Shown here piece by piece: positions 7,973 through 15,429 of a stretch of DNA of 34,637 nucleotides. The position numbers and the translations under genes were made by a program. Source of the stretch: Tidjanibacter sp. (GTDB lineage Bacteria > Bacteroidota > Bacteroidia > Bacteroidales > Rikenellaceae); contig JAFXAY010000059.1 of the NCBI GenBank assembly GCA_017521965.1, positions 1 to 34,637 on the forward strand, written 5' to 3'. Under the pieces are notes generated by a model. That model was not told the DNA's origin, ran no database searches, and saw only the letters and a program-made list of their open reading frames with translations. The number at the start of each line of letters is the position of its first letter. The first letter of the stretch is position 1.

Positions 7973-9778
7973 TTACTTTGCTTGTTCGGCGGCCTTGCGG
8001 GAGTAGTACTCTTGCAGGGTGTAGAAGGCCATCTTGCGTTGGCCGCGCTCGGAGATGATGCCCTTGCGGTTGAAGAAGTCCTGGATGTGGGGTAGCTGGC
8101 GGCGGGGCGAGCGGAAGTCCATCAAAATCCAGGGCGAGCAGCCCACCAGACCGTCGATCTTATCGAGCATCACAGCGGTATTCTTATAGATGAGGTTTTG
8201 GTACTCCTCGGTGAAGCGGGTGGCGTCGTCACCGTGGTAGCCATAGAGAGCACCGCCGCCCCACTCGCTGATAAATACAGGCTTATCGTAGGGGATATCG
8301 TAGGTGCGGGTCAGGCAGTCGGCAGGGGTGCCGCCATACCAGCCCAAGTATTGGTTGAAGCTGATGATATCCACATACTTACTCATCGGGTCCTCTACGC
8401 GGCTAACGTTGCGGCTGGTGCCCGTAACTTCCATAGCCATACTTACCAGACGCGAGGGGTCCAGTTCGCGGGTCTTGGTGGCGAGGCGACTGAGGAAGAG
8501 TTCGCGCGCATCGCTGTGGGGTGTCTCGTTGGCCACCGACCAGATGATGATGGCGGCGCGGTTCTTGTCGCGGGCAATCATATCGGTGAGCTGCTTCTCG
8601 GCGTTGGCGTAGGTGGTGGCGTTCTCCCAATGGATAGTCCAATAGACTGGAATCTCCGACCACACCATAAAGCCCATCTCCTCGGCCTTGCGCACCATCT
8701 TCTCGTTGTGGGGGTAGTGCGCCAAGCGTACAAAGTTGCAGCCCAGCTCCTTAGCCCAGCCGAGCAGCGTGGCAGCGTCCTCGTCGCCAAAGGCGCGACC
8801 CTGGCGGTAGGGGGCCTCCTCGTGTATGGAGATACCGCGTAGGAATACCTCTTCACCGTTGAGCAGCAGCTTCTTACCCTCGGTGGTGATGTGGCGGAAA
8901 CCGATACGGTCGGCCACCTCCTCGCCTGCCGAGGTGAAGGTGACATCATAGAGTTTCGGATTCTCGGGCGACCACAACTCAGGTTTCACCGAGAGGGTGG
9001 TGCTGATGCGACCCTCGGCATCGGTTTTCAGAGTCTTGCTGAGCGAGAGTTCGGGAATGCTGATGGTAATCTCGCGACCTGCCACCGCCTCGCTGAGCGA
9101 TGCGCTGACCTCCACGCGGTCGTAGCAACCTGCGGCAAGACGCACGGTATAGTCGGCAATATAGGTCTGAGGGGTGTTGACCAGCAGCACGTCGCGGGTG
9201 ATGCCGCCATAGTTCCACCAATCGGCGTTGACGGTGGGCACATAGTGGGGCTCACGACGGTTGTTAACCCTCAGTACCACAAAGTTTTCGCCATCGCGCA
9301 ACTTGTCGGTCACATCAAACCAGAAGGGGGTGAAACCGCCCTCGTGAGTGCCAATCTCGCGACCGTTGAGATAGACGTTGCAGAGGTAGTTCACCGCACC
9401 AAAATAGAGGAAGGTGCGACCGGTTTGTGCCGACTTGTCGAACGAGAAGTAGCGCTGAAACCACACCGAGCCCTCGTAGAAGAAGAGTTGCTCATCTTGG
9501 GTGTTCCAGTCGCCGGGTATCTCCATACGCTGTGCGGTGTCGAAGTCGTACTCGATAAGTTCCGAGGGCGACGAGGGCTTCTGGTTGCGACCAAAGCCAT
9601 TGGGGTTGACGTCGAGGCGGTAGTTGTAGTAACCATTGTCAAATGGGTCAACAATGTAACTCCACGAACCATTTAGCGACTGATAATCACGCGCATAGAC
9701 ATTTTGAAGTGCCGGCTGTGCCGAGGCGGTTGCCACCGATAGTAGCATCGCCAAAGTGAGTAAAATTTTAGTTTTCAT
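7973..9778 (-). CDS. Secreted glycoside hydrolase family 2, probable beta-glucuronidase
   Basis: 601 residues with a signal peptide (1-21, ending ASAQ). Domain order is a GH2 sugar-binding jelly roll (about 30-200), an immunoglobulin-like domain (200-300) and a TIM barrel (300-595). The acid/base is E418 in SVANE and the nucleophile is E505 in ISEWGGG. The C-terminal N570-R-K572 followed by GIISERGQRK resembles the NxK motif that recognises the glucuronate carboxylate in true beta-glucuronidases (N-K-K in E. coli UidA), which makes beta-glucuronidase more likely than beta-galactosidase. Length fits compact gut GUS enzymes. It lies 35 bp after the GNAT gene on the same strand and is probably co-transcribed. 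It would release sugars or aglycones from glucuronides in the periplasm. Specificity is inference. Confidence 0.88.
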   Translation of the reverse strand: MKTKILLTLAMLLSVATASAQPALQNVYARDYQSLNGSWSYIVDPFDNGYYNYRLDVNPNGFGRNQKPSSPSELIEYDFDTAQRMEIPGDWNTQDEQLFFYEGSVWFQRYFSFDKSAQTGRTFLYFGAVNYLCNVYLNGREIGTHEGGFTPFWFDVTDKLRDGENFVVLRVNNRREPHYVPTVNADWWNYGGITRDVLLVNTPQTYIADYTVRLAAGCYDRVEVSASLSEAVAGREITISIPELSLSKTLKTDAEGRISTTLSVKPELWSPENPKLYDVTFTSAGEEVADRIGFRHITTEGKKLLLNGEEVFLRGISIHEEAPYRQGRAFGDEDAATLLGWAKELGCNFVRLAHYPHNEKMVRKAEEMGFMVWSEIPVYWTIHWENATTYANAEKQLTDMIARDKNRAAIIIWSVANETPHSDARELFLSRLATKTRELDPSRLVSMAMEVTGTSRNVSRVEDPMSKYVDIISFNQYLGWYGGTPADCLTRTYDIPYDKPVFISEWGGGALYGYHGDDATRFTEEYQNLIYKNTAVMLDKIDGLVGCSPWILMDFRSPRRQLPHIQDFFNRKGIISERGQRKMAFYTLQEYYSRKAAEQAK

Positions 9779-9813
9779 TGATGTTTAGGTGTTATAGTGT
9801 TAATATCAAATCT

Positions 9814-10323
9814 CTATTCGTCGAGCGGCTTTTCGTAGGCCAGACGTGGGTCGCCATTGTCTAAGTAGATAACCCCGCACCTCCGAAATCCGTATCTCTC
9901 GACCGCCCTCTGCATCGGCAGGTTGCCCTCGTGGGTGTCTAATCGCATCGTGCGCACCCCGTGCTCCCTGCACATACGCTCCGCCTCGGCAAAGAGCCTC
10001 TCGGCAAGCCTTGCACCCCGTCGGTCGGGCCTGATGGTCAGCCTATGGATTACCACAAACTCCGCCTCAGTGGTCAGCCACGCCCCCTCTATATGGTCGT
10101 AGGTCGGCTCACCGCCAAAGGAGATGACCGCAGTGCCGATTATCTCACCCTCGTCGAGCAGCACAAAGCTCACCCCGCTCTCCACATCGCTCTCGATGAG
10201 CGTGCGTTGCGGATAACCGTTTTGCCATTGATTGACACCCATATTGCGCAGGCCGAGGCTTGCGGCCTCGAATAGTGGCATCATCTGCGGGATATCATCT
10301 TTTGTTGCAAGGCGAAAATTCAT
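9814..10323 (-). CDS. GNAT family N-acetyltransferase
   Basis: 169 residues, cytoplasmic. The acetyl-CoA binding motif A is visible as LTIRPDRRGARLAERLF (R-x-x-G-x-A/G form), followed by the motif B region RLDTHEGNLPMQRAVERYGF typical of GNATs. The acceptor cannot be named. The ATG at 10323 was chosen because a -7 box (10345-10352) lies just upstream and the reading frame beyond it is non-homologous filler. First gene of a likely two-gene unit with the beta-glucuronidase and divergent from the secreted protein gene at 10424. Confidence 0.88.
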   Translation of the reverse strand: MNFRLATKDDIPQMMPLFEAASLGLRNMGVNQWQNGYPQRTLIESDVESGVSFVLLDEGEIIGTAVISFGGEPTYDHIEGAWLTTEAEFVVIHRLTIRPDRRGARLAERLFAEAERMCREHGVRTMRLDTHEGNLPMQRAVERYGFRRCGVIYLDNGDPRLAYEKPLDE

Positions 10324-10344
10324 AATCTTTGTATTTAATCTCCA

Positions 10345-10352
10345 CAAAGATA
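10345..10352 (-). promoter_or_regulatory. -7 box for the GNAT/beta-glucuronidase unit
   Basis: TATCTTTG on the minus strand, 22 bp before the ATG at 10323; predicted leader about 15 nt. Confidence 0.5.
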
Positions 10353-10398
10353 CAAATGTTTTGGATATTGCTCTACCTCTACATATCATAAAATAGAC

Positions 10399-10417
10399 TA
10401 TCTTTGCGTTATATTTG
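10399..10417 (+). promoter_or_regulatory. Two overlapping -7 boxes for the 10424 gene
   Basis: TATCTTTG at 10399-10406 and TATATTTG at 10410-10417, 11 bp apart. The first puts the start near 10413, about 11 nt before the ATG; the second would give a start at the ATG itself or within the gene, so the first is the better candidate. Confidence 0.45.
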
Positions 10418-10423
10418 TCGGTT

Positions 10424-11269
10424 ATGAAGTTTCTGCGTCTGCTTACCCTGCTTGTGGCTGTGCTCTCTGCACCGCTCTCGCTCTCGGCACAAGAGCCCGA
10501 GGGTGGGGTGGGTGTCGATTCTCTTGATTTGGAAACTCTATTGGAGGGGATTGATATGAGCAATATCCCCGTGTCGCCTATGGCCGCACCGCTCGACCTG
10601 CCGCCTCTCACCCGCTCGGCACTCTCGCTCCCTGCCGATGAGTTGCCACCCATCAAGATTGACCCCACTGCGGGTGTTACCCCTCACGACGGGTCGCTCT
10701 ACTCCTCCGAAACCTATACCCTGATGCCTATACGCTCAACGGGTATGGTGACCGAGGATGTCGGACTGCGCAATAGCTGGCGATTTAACCCCAATCTCTC
10801 GCTCAGCAGCCACCTCTTTATGCAGACGGGTAGGTATGGCCTGCACTCACCTCGATTCTTCTCGGGTACAGCCAATGCTACACTCTCCTATCGCGTAAAT
10901 GAACGCTTTGTGGTGAGTGCCTACGGACAATACTCCTCAGTACAGAGGCTCTCCTCGCCCTTTGCCACCTCGATTTATGGGACCAACTTTGGTGTAAGGG
11001 CGGACTACCGCGTAGTAGATTTCCTCAGCCTCCAAGCAGGCGCGGAGCAGACCCACTATATGGGTCAATGGAACTCCAACTACTATCTCACCCCGATACT
11101 CCATATTGGAGAACTGAGCATACCGCTTCCCTCGATTAACTTTGTCCCGAAGCGCGACCGCGACGCCTTCCAATTCCGCGTCGAGGGAGCACAACAGGGT
11201 GGCTATGCCCCACGCCCACCAACACTTGACGAAGGTGGCACACGACCAAGGCATTGGCCAGGGAAGTAG
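10424..11269 (+). CDS. Secreted protein of unknown function, possible outer-membrane beta-barrel
   Basis: 281 residues starting MKFLRLLTLL with a signal peptide ending LSAQ (about 23). Residues 24-100 are low-complexity, acidic/proline-rich. From about 120 to 245 the sequence alternates aromatic and polar residues in short strands (LSLSSHLFMQTGRYG, NATLSYRVNERFVVSAYG, GVRADYRVVDFLSLQAG), which resembles a small outer-membrane beta-barrel. The C-terminus is proline- and glycine-rich (GGYAPRPPT) and lacks a terminal aromatic, so it is not a classical BAM signal. I do not recognise a named family. It has its own promoter and is followed by the repeat- and palindrome-rich gap. The ATG at 10424 is preferred to an in-frame TTG at 10415. 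Confidence 0.75.
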   Translation: MKFLRLLTLLVAVLSAPLSLSAQEPEGGVGVDSLDLETLLEGIDMSNIPVSPMAAPLDLPPLTRSALSLPADELPPIKIDPTAGVTPHDGSLYSSETYTLMPIRSTGMVTEDVGLRNSWRFNPNLSLSSHLFMQTGRYGLHSPRFFSGTANATLSYRVNERFVVSAYGQYSSVQRLSSPFATSIYGTNFGVRADYRVVDFLSLQAGAEQTHYMGQWNSNYYLTPILHIGELSIPLPSINFVPKRDRDAFQFRVEGAQQGGYAPRPPTLDEGGTRPRHWPGK

Positions 11270-11380
11270 AAATTCAAAATTCAAAGTTCAAAATTCAAAA
11301 TGATTTTAGGGAACTTAGGGAGTGTTAGGGAATTTAAGGAGTTTAGGGAATAATGGGAATAATGGGAGTAATGGGAAAAC
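11270..11380. repeat. Degenerate TTAGGGAA-type repeat cluster (second copy)
   Basis: Begins with a TTCAAAATTCAAAA-type run (11272-11302), then roughly 10-nt units of TTAGGGA plus variable bases (11304-11350), then AATGGG-A/G units (11350-11378). The modules match those at 6612-6745 in reverse orientation, so the two copies probably belong to one dispersed family. Confidence 0.55.
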
Positions 11381-11413
11381 TGATAAGACTCTTTGTGTAA
11401 TGATTGGGTTTTT

Positions 11414-11699
11414 CGGGTTTAGGGGAGGCGGCTAAATTGATTCTGTTTGCGAGATTATTTTAAGAATTATTTGAGGTTATTTTCTTTATCTTTTTTAGGC
11501 GCATAGCCTTAGCTATGTAACGCCGAAAAGAGAAAGAAAAGAACACAAAGAAAATTAAAAGAACGATGCAAATAGAGTCAATTTAGCCGCAAACTCTCGA
11601 AGAGAGTACGATGAAAAAGATATATGCAGATGTCAAGTTTACTTGAATATCTGCATATATCTTTTTTGTCGTAATAACTGCAAGTTATTCCTAAACCCG
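11414..11699. repeat. Nested long palindrome in the 11270-11758 gap
   Basis: Outermost arms CGGGTTTAGG (11414-11423) and CCTAAACCCG (11690-11699) are exact complements. Inside, 11428-11440 and 11578-11590 pair perfectly over 13 bp and continue imperfectly through T-rich/A-rich arms to a tip at 11498-11524, where GGCG-CATAGC pairs with GCTATG...CGCC. Further in lie a small hairpin (11593-11607) and the 11614-11666 terminator. No ORF is supported here. Confidence 0.55.
11614..11666. terminator. Strong bidirectional terminator
   Basis: 18-bp perfect stem (11614-11631 with 11649-11666), extended inward by TCAAGT/ACTTGA (11633-11638, 11641-11646), with A5 before and T6 after. It lies between two converging genes and can serve both strands. 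Confidence 0.8.
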
Positions 11700-11758
11700 C
11701 AAACTAAATAGTACAAAAGTTTTTGCGGAGCTTTTTACAAAAAGCGACCCATAAAAAT

Positions 11759-13501
11759 CTACTCCTCCAAGAGTGGCAGTTCGATGCGGCTGGGGTATTT
11801 TTTGCCGCTATATACGCTTTGGTGTGCTATGCGGGTGCGTGTTTGGTCGGCCCAAGGTCCGGCGTAGTTGGAGTGTATGCTGTACTGTGGGAAGTCCGAC
11901 GAAGATATGTCGATGCGTATGCGGCTGCCGGGTTGGAGTTCCCATATTATGGGGAGCATCTCCACTTCGACCTCCACTACTTCGCCCGGCGAGTATGTGC
12001 CGCGTGGGCCGAGCTTGTCGTCGCGAAAGGCGAGGGTGGCTATTCCGGTGCGTATGTTCCAGGTGCTGCCATCGGCACGCTCCTCGCTCACCTTTACGGT
12101 CAGTGCTGTGTCGTCGCAGTCCGAGGCAAACCATACTGTGGCCTTTATCTTTCCCGATATCATCATAGGCTCGGTGAGGGGCTCGGAGCGGTAGAATAGC
12201 ACGTCGTCGCGATAGCCCACCTCGGGCTGGCGTATGCTGCCCTTGCGCGAGTTGCTGTTGAATAGTGTCTCGCCACCTACCGAGAGTACAGGGTTGGTGG
12301 GGTCGTAGTCGTACTCTATCACCGCCTTGCCACGTGCGGGTGAGGTGGTGAGCGACGCTATGTTGTTCTGGGAGGCACCGAGGTAGAGGGTGTGGCTTGT
12401 GGCGCTGCTTGCGGGCCACTCTTCGAGGTCGAGCCAACGGTCAGCACCGATGGCATATACCTTCACCTCGTGCTTGGGTGTGCGCTCCTCTATTAGGAGT
12501 TCGTAGAGCCAGTTGAAGGTGTCGATGTCTATGTCGAGCTGCTTGTCGTTGCGGATACCCTCCAATGCGGGTGTGGTCTGGAAACCGTGGTTCCAACCAC
12601 CTACTATTAGACGACTCTTGGCCTTGGTGGCGGGCGACAGCATCTCGTAGCCGAGTAGTGTGCCCTCCATATGGTGGTCGAAGTGACCTGCTACGACGGT
12701 TATGGGCACATCAATCTTCGGGGGTATGCTTTTGAGCAGCGCCCAAAACCCTTCGTGCCAATAGGGGTCGGTATATTCGGTGTGGCTTATCCAGTCGCGG
12801 TACCAGGGGAGTTTGGCTCCAAGCATTTCCACATCCATCTCGCGCTGCGGCATATAACGCATCTCGTCGAAGTAGATTGCTGTGCGGTCGGTTATGGCGG
12901 GCTTTGTGATGGGCTCTTTGGCGTTGTCGATGGCCCACGCGGTGAGTATGTCTTGGCGGAACATACCACTGCTGTATGCCGATAGGTGACGGTCAACACC
13001 GTAGTGCTCCAAGTAGATACCTTTCACCTTATCAGGCAGGGCATCGGCAAGAATCCAACTCGTCATACCCATATAGGAACAACCTGTCAGGGCAATGCTC
13101 TTCACCCAATCGGCCTCTTGTAGCCAGTCGAGCAGCGCCAGACCATCTTCGCGCTCGTAGATGTTAGGCTCGAATGTACCCTCCGAGCCACCTGTGCCAC
13201 GACAGCGCTGCACCACGAAGCCTATGCCACACTCTGCCATTTGACGATAACCGTCCATACGGTCGCCGGCGGGAAACCCGATGTAGGGCGAACGATATAC
13301 CACCACAGGCCACGGTCCCTCACCTTTGGGGAGGTAGAGTTCGGTGACGAGGTTGTAGCCATCGCCACCCGCAACGAGTGTGTCGATATAGACGTAGTCG
13401 TAGAGTTTTGGTTTGTCGATGTTCAGACGACGATAGCCGAGCGACTGTGCCGAGCCGAGCAGTGGCAGGAGCAGTAGTGCGAGGAGGATATTTTTTTTCA
13501 T
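11759..13501 (-). CDS. Secreted CocE/NonD-type hydrolase (X-Pro dipeptidyl-peptidase S15-like)
   Basis: 580 residues with a signal peptide (1-19, ending GSAQ). The alpha/beta hydrolase core has the nucleophile in GCSYMG (S142), the acid in HFDHH (D275) and the histidine in WNHG (H305), the CocE/S15 arrangement. The oxyanion-side YRSPY and RGTGGSEG motifs are present. The C-terminal third (about 380-580) is the jelly-roll domain of this family, with the usual ending ISSSDFP. Members hydrolyse acyl esters, amides or X-Pro dipeptides; the sequence does not settle which. Single-gene unit, convergent with the 10424 gene. The tRNA gene lies just upstream on the same strand but has its own terminator between. 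Confidence 0.9.
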   Translation of the reverse strand: MKKNILLALLLLPLLGSAQSLGYRRLNIDKPKLYDYVYIDTLVAGGDGYNLVTELYLPKGEGPWPVVVYRSPYIGFPAGDRMDGYRQMAECGIGFVVQRCRGTGGSEGTFEPNIYEREDGLALLDWLQEADWVKSIALTGCSYMGMTSWILADALPDKVKGIYLEHYGVDRHLSAYSSGMFRQDILTAWAIDNAKEPITKPAITDRTAIYFDEMRYMPQREMDVEMLGAKLPWYRDWISHTEYTDPYWHEGFWALLKSIPPKIDVPITVVAGHFDHHMEGTLLGYEMLSPATKAKSRLIVGGWNHGFQTTPALEGIRNDKQLDIDIDTFNWLYELLIEERTPKHEVKVYAIGADRWLDLEEWPASSATSHTLYLGASQNNIASLTTSPARGKAVIEYDYDPTNPVLSVGGETLFNSNSRKGSIRQPEVGYRDDVLFYRSEPLTEPMMISGKIKATVWFASDCDDTALTVKVSEERADGSTWNIRTGIATLAFRDDKLGPRGTYSPGEVVEVEVEMLPIIWELQPGSRIRIDISSSDFPQYSIHSNYAGPWADQTRTRIAHQSVYSGKKYPSRIELPLLEE

Positions 13502-13553
13502 CTTTTGATGTGTTTGGTTTGATTTTGTAAATTTAAGGATAATAATCGAGAAA

Positions 13554-13584
13554 TAAAAAATAGCCCCGCCAATAGTGGCAGGGC
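13554..13584 (-). terminator. Terminator of the tRNA gene
   Basis: On the minus strand a GCCC/GGGC plus GCCA/TGGC stem with one mismatch (13563-13571 with 13576-13584), followed by a T-rich run complementary to 13554-13560. Confidence 0.65.
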
Positions 13585-13605
13585 CGATAGATTAATAGTT
13601 TGGAG

Positions 13606-13679
13606 TGGACCCAGAGGGGCATGATCCCACGACCTTCGGATTATGAGTCCGCTGCTCTGACCAACTGAGCTATGGGTCC
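13606..13679 (-). tRNA. tRNA with CAT anticodon (elongator Met or Ile2)
   Basis: 74 nt including the discriminator A; CCA is not encoded. The 7-bp acceptor stem GGACCCA/TGGGTCC is perfect; the D-arm is GCTC...GAGC with GTTGG; the anticodon loop is CTCATAA. It is not an initiator tRNA (paired 1-72). C4-G69 and C5-G68 resemble the bacterial lysidine tRNA-Ile2 acceptor rather than E. coli elongator Met, but this is not decisive in this phylum. Odd points: the T-loop reads ATCATGC instead of TTCRANY, with A54 and T58 swapped; there is a T-T mismatch in the T-stem (50-64) and a G-A pair at 27-43. Confidence 0.88.
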
Positions 13680-13861
13680 GAAAAATGTGTGGCGAGCGAG
13701 TCGCCCAATTTTGCGCCACAAATATAGAACAAAATTTTGAGATATCGACCTACCTGCTCCCAATTTTTCGATTTTCTGCCAACTCCGCACCTTTTTGGCA
13801 GACAAATTGCTTTATGGAGTATTGAACAAACATTTTTAACGATTGTAAAACATTAGCGATT

Positions 13862-14002
13862 ATGAAATGCTCGACTGACAAAACGAAGACCGCAGAGCAG
13901 GGTGCACAGACTCCCAAAGGCTCTGCTTGCAACACCTCGACAGGGTGCGGTACAAAGAACACCGACAAAGATAAAGAGAAATCGGGAACGGGGTGCAAAT
14001 AA
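13862..14002 (+). CDS. Small Cys-containing hypothetical protein (46 aa)
   Basis: Starts ATG AAA TGC and encodes a 46-residue, Lys/Thr/Gly-rich peptide with four cysteines (positions 3, 23, 29 and 45), no signal peptide and no hydrophobic segment. The four cysteines could bind a metal. Support that it is real: an ATG start, a strong plus-strand terminator 31 bp after the stop (14033-14070), and no other gene on this strand for that terminator to serve. It is convergent with the FprA gene. No clear -7 box is visible upstream. I do not recognise the family. Confidence 0.5.
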   Translation: MKCSTDKTKTAEQGAQTPKGSACNTSTGCGTKNTDKDKEKSGTGCK

Positions 14003-14032
14003 GTGTCACTCCCCAATCCCCCGATATGCGGA

Positions 14033-14070
14033 GGGGGCGCAAAAACGGTTGCGCCCCCATTATTTTTTTG
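14033..14070 (+). terminator. Terminator of the 46-residue ORF
   Basis: 10-bp perfect stem GGGGGCGCAA/TTGCGCCCCC (14033-14042 with 14049-14058) followed by ATTATTTTTTT. The opposite strand has no T-run after the stem, so it serves the plus strand. Confidence 0.8.
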
Positions 14071-14078
14071 TGGTTTCT

Positions 14079-15251
14079 CTACTCGTTCTCTGCCAATAGT
14101 GCATCTGCCAACTCCTCCATAGCGGGCAGGTTGCTCTCCTTCATACGACTGAGGATTGTCACCATCGGGCTGACAATCTCCACGTCGCGCATACCCTCCA
14201 ACATACCGCGCATAGTGCGACCTGCGGTGGGGCCCCACGAGCCATTTTCGATGAGGCCTACACGACGGTTGCGCCAACCCTTAATCTGCAAGTGGTGGAT
14301 AAAGTCGTGCATCGGGGGGAATACACCGCCATCGTAGGAGGCAGCCGCCAGCAACAGCTTGCTGTAACGGAAAGCATCCTCCACCGCCTCGGCCATATCG
14401 TCGCGCGAGAGGTCGGCGATGCTCACCTTCGGGGTACCTTTGGCGCGCAGTATCTCGGCCATACGCTCGGCCACTGCCGCTGTGCCACCGTGGATTGAGG
14501 CGTAGGCGATGAACACGCCCTCGGTCTCGGGCTGATAGCTGCTCCAAGTGTCGTACAGACCTATGTAGTAGCCCAAGTTCTCCTCCAAGATAGGACCGTG
14601 GAGAGGGCAGATTTTGGCCACATCGAGCGCCGACAACTTTTTGAGCAGTGCCTGTACCGGTGGGCCATACTTGCCGCAGATGTTGAAGTAGTAGCGGCGA
14701 GCCTCGCAAGCCCACTCCTCGTCAGCCGAGAGAGCGCCGAACTTGCCAAATGCGTCGGCCGAGAAGACTATCTTGTCGCGGTCGTCGTAGCTCACCATCA
14801 CCTCGGGCCAATGGACCATCGGGGCCATCAGGAAGGTGAGTGTGCGACTACCCAACGAAAGAGTGTCGCCCTCGCCGACAAAACGGGTGCGCGAGGCGAG
14901 GTCTATTCCGTCGAAGAATTGACCCAGCATCTTCTCCGACTTGGCACCTGCCACCAACTCAATCGAGGGGTAACGCTCCACAAGACGGGCTATGCAGCCT
15001 GCGTGGTCGGGCTCCAAGTGGTGGACCACCAAGAAGTCGGGAGTGCGACCCGCGAGTGCCTCCTCCAAATTGGCAAACCACTCATCGGCTTTGCGTGCGT
15101 CGGCGGTATCCATTATGGCAATCTTCTCATCAGCAATCAGATAGGAGTTGTAGGAGATGCCATTGGGAATGATGTATTGGCTCTCGAACAGGTCGAGGTC
15201 CATATCGTCAACGCCGATGTACTTTACGCTGTCAGTAATATCGAAAATCAT
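14079..15251 (-). CDS. FprA family A-type flavoprotein (flavodiiron protein, O2/NO reductase)
   Basis: 390 residues, cytoplasmic. The N-terminal metallo-beta-lactamase-like domain has the full diiron ligand set: H78-L-E80-P-D82-H83, then H147 (MVHWP), D166 (SADAFG) and H218 (CPLHGP). The C-terminal flavodoxin domain (from about 245) begins FIAYASIHGGTAAVAE, the FMN phosphate loop. Flavodiiron proteins reduce oxygen to water or NO to N2O, taking electrons from rubredoxin; a rubredoxin gene lies 2 kb away at 17261. The ATG at 15251 is chosen because the -7 box 15318-15325 lies downstream of the longer frame's start. Transcribed divergently from the esterase gene at 15430. All ligands are intact. 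Confidence 0.94.
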   Translation of the reverse strand: MIFDITDSVKYIGVDDMDLDLFESQYIIPNGISYNSYLIADEKIAIMDTADARKADEWFANLEEALAGRTPDFLVVHHLEPDHAGCIARLVERYPSIELVAGAKSEKMLGQFFDGIDLASRTRFVGEGDTLSLGSRTLTFLMAPMVHWPEVMVSYDDRDKIVFSADAFGKFGALSADEEWACEARRYYFNICGKYGPPVQALLKKLSALDVAKICPLHGPILEENLGYYIGLYDTWSSYQPETEGVFIAYASIHGGTAAVAERMAEILRAKGTPKVSIADLSRDDMAEAVEDAFRYSKLLLAAASYDGGVFPPMHDFIHHLQIKGWRNRRVGLIENGSWGPTAGRTMRGMLEGMRDVEIVSPMVTILSRMKESNLPAMEELADALLAENE

Positions 15252-15317
15252 ATTTTTATACTGTTTGTTGTTTCTATTTTGGTAAACTATCTCGGTTGTG
15301 TTCTCCGAAAAGTTCGA

Positions 15318-15325
15318 CAAAGATA
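15318..15325 (-). promoter_or_regulatory. -7 box for the FprA gene
   Basis: TATCTTTG on the minus strand; predicted start near 15311, leader about 60 nt. Confidence 0.5.
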
Positions 15326-15369
15326 ACATTTTTTGTTGTTTCTGCTCTCTGTTTTCTCGTCATCTTTCG

Positions 15370-15377
15370 TATATTTG
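15370..15377 (+). promoter_or_regulatory. -7 box for the esterase gene at 15430
   Basis: TATATTTG; predicted start near 15384, leader about 46 nt. The intergenic region therefore holds back-to-back promoters. Confidence 0.5.
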
Positions 15378-15429
15378 TGAGAAGATAACCTCTGAGAATA
15401 ATTTTATATCAAACTTAAAACCAATAATT

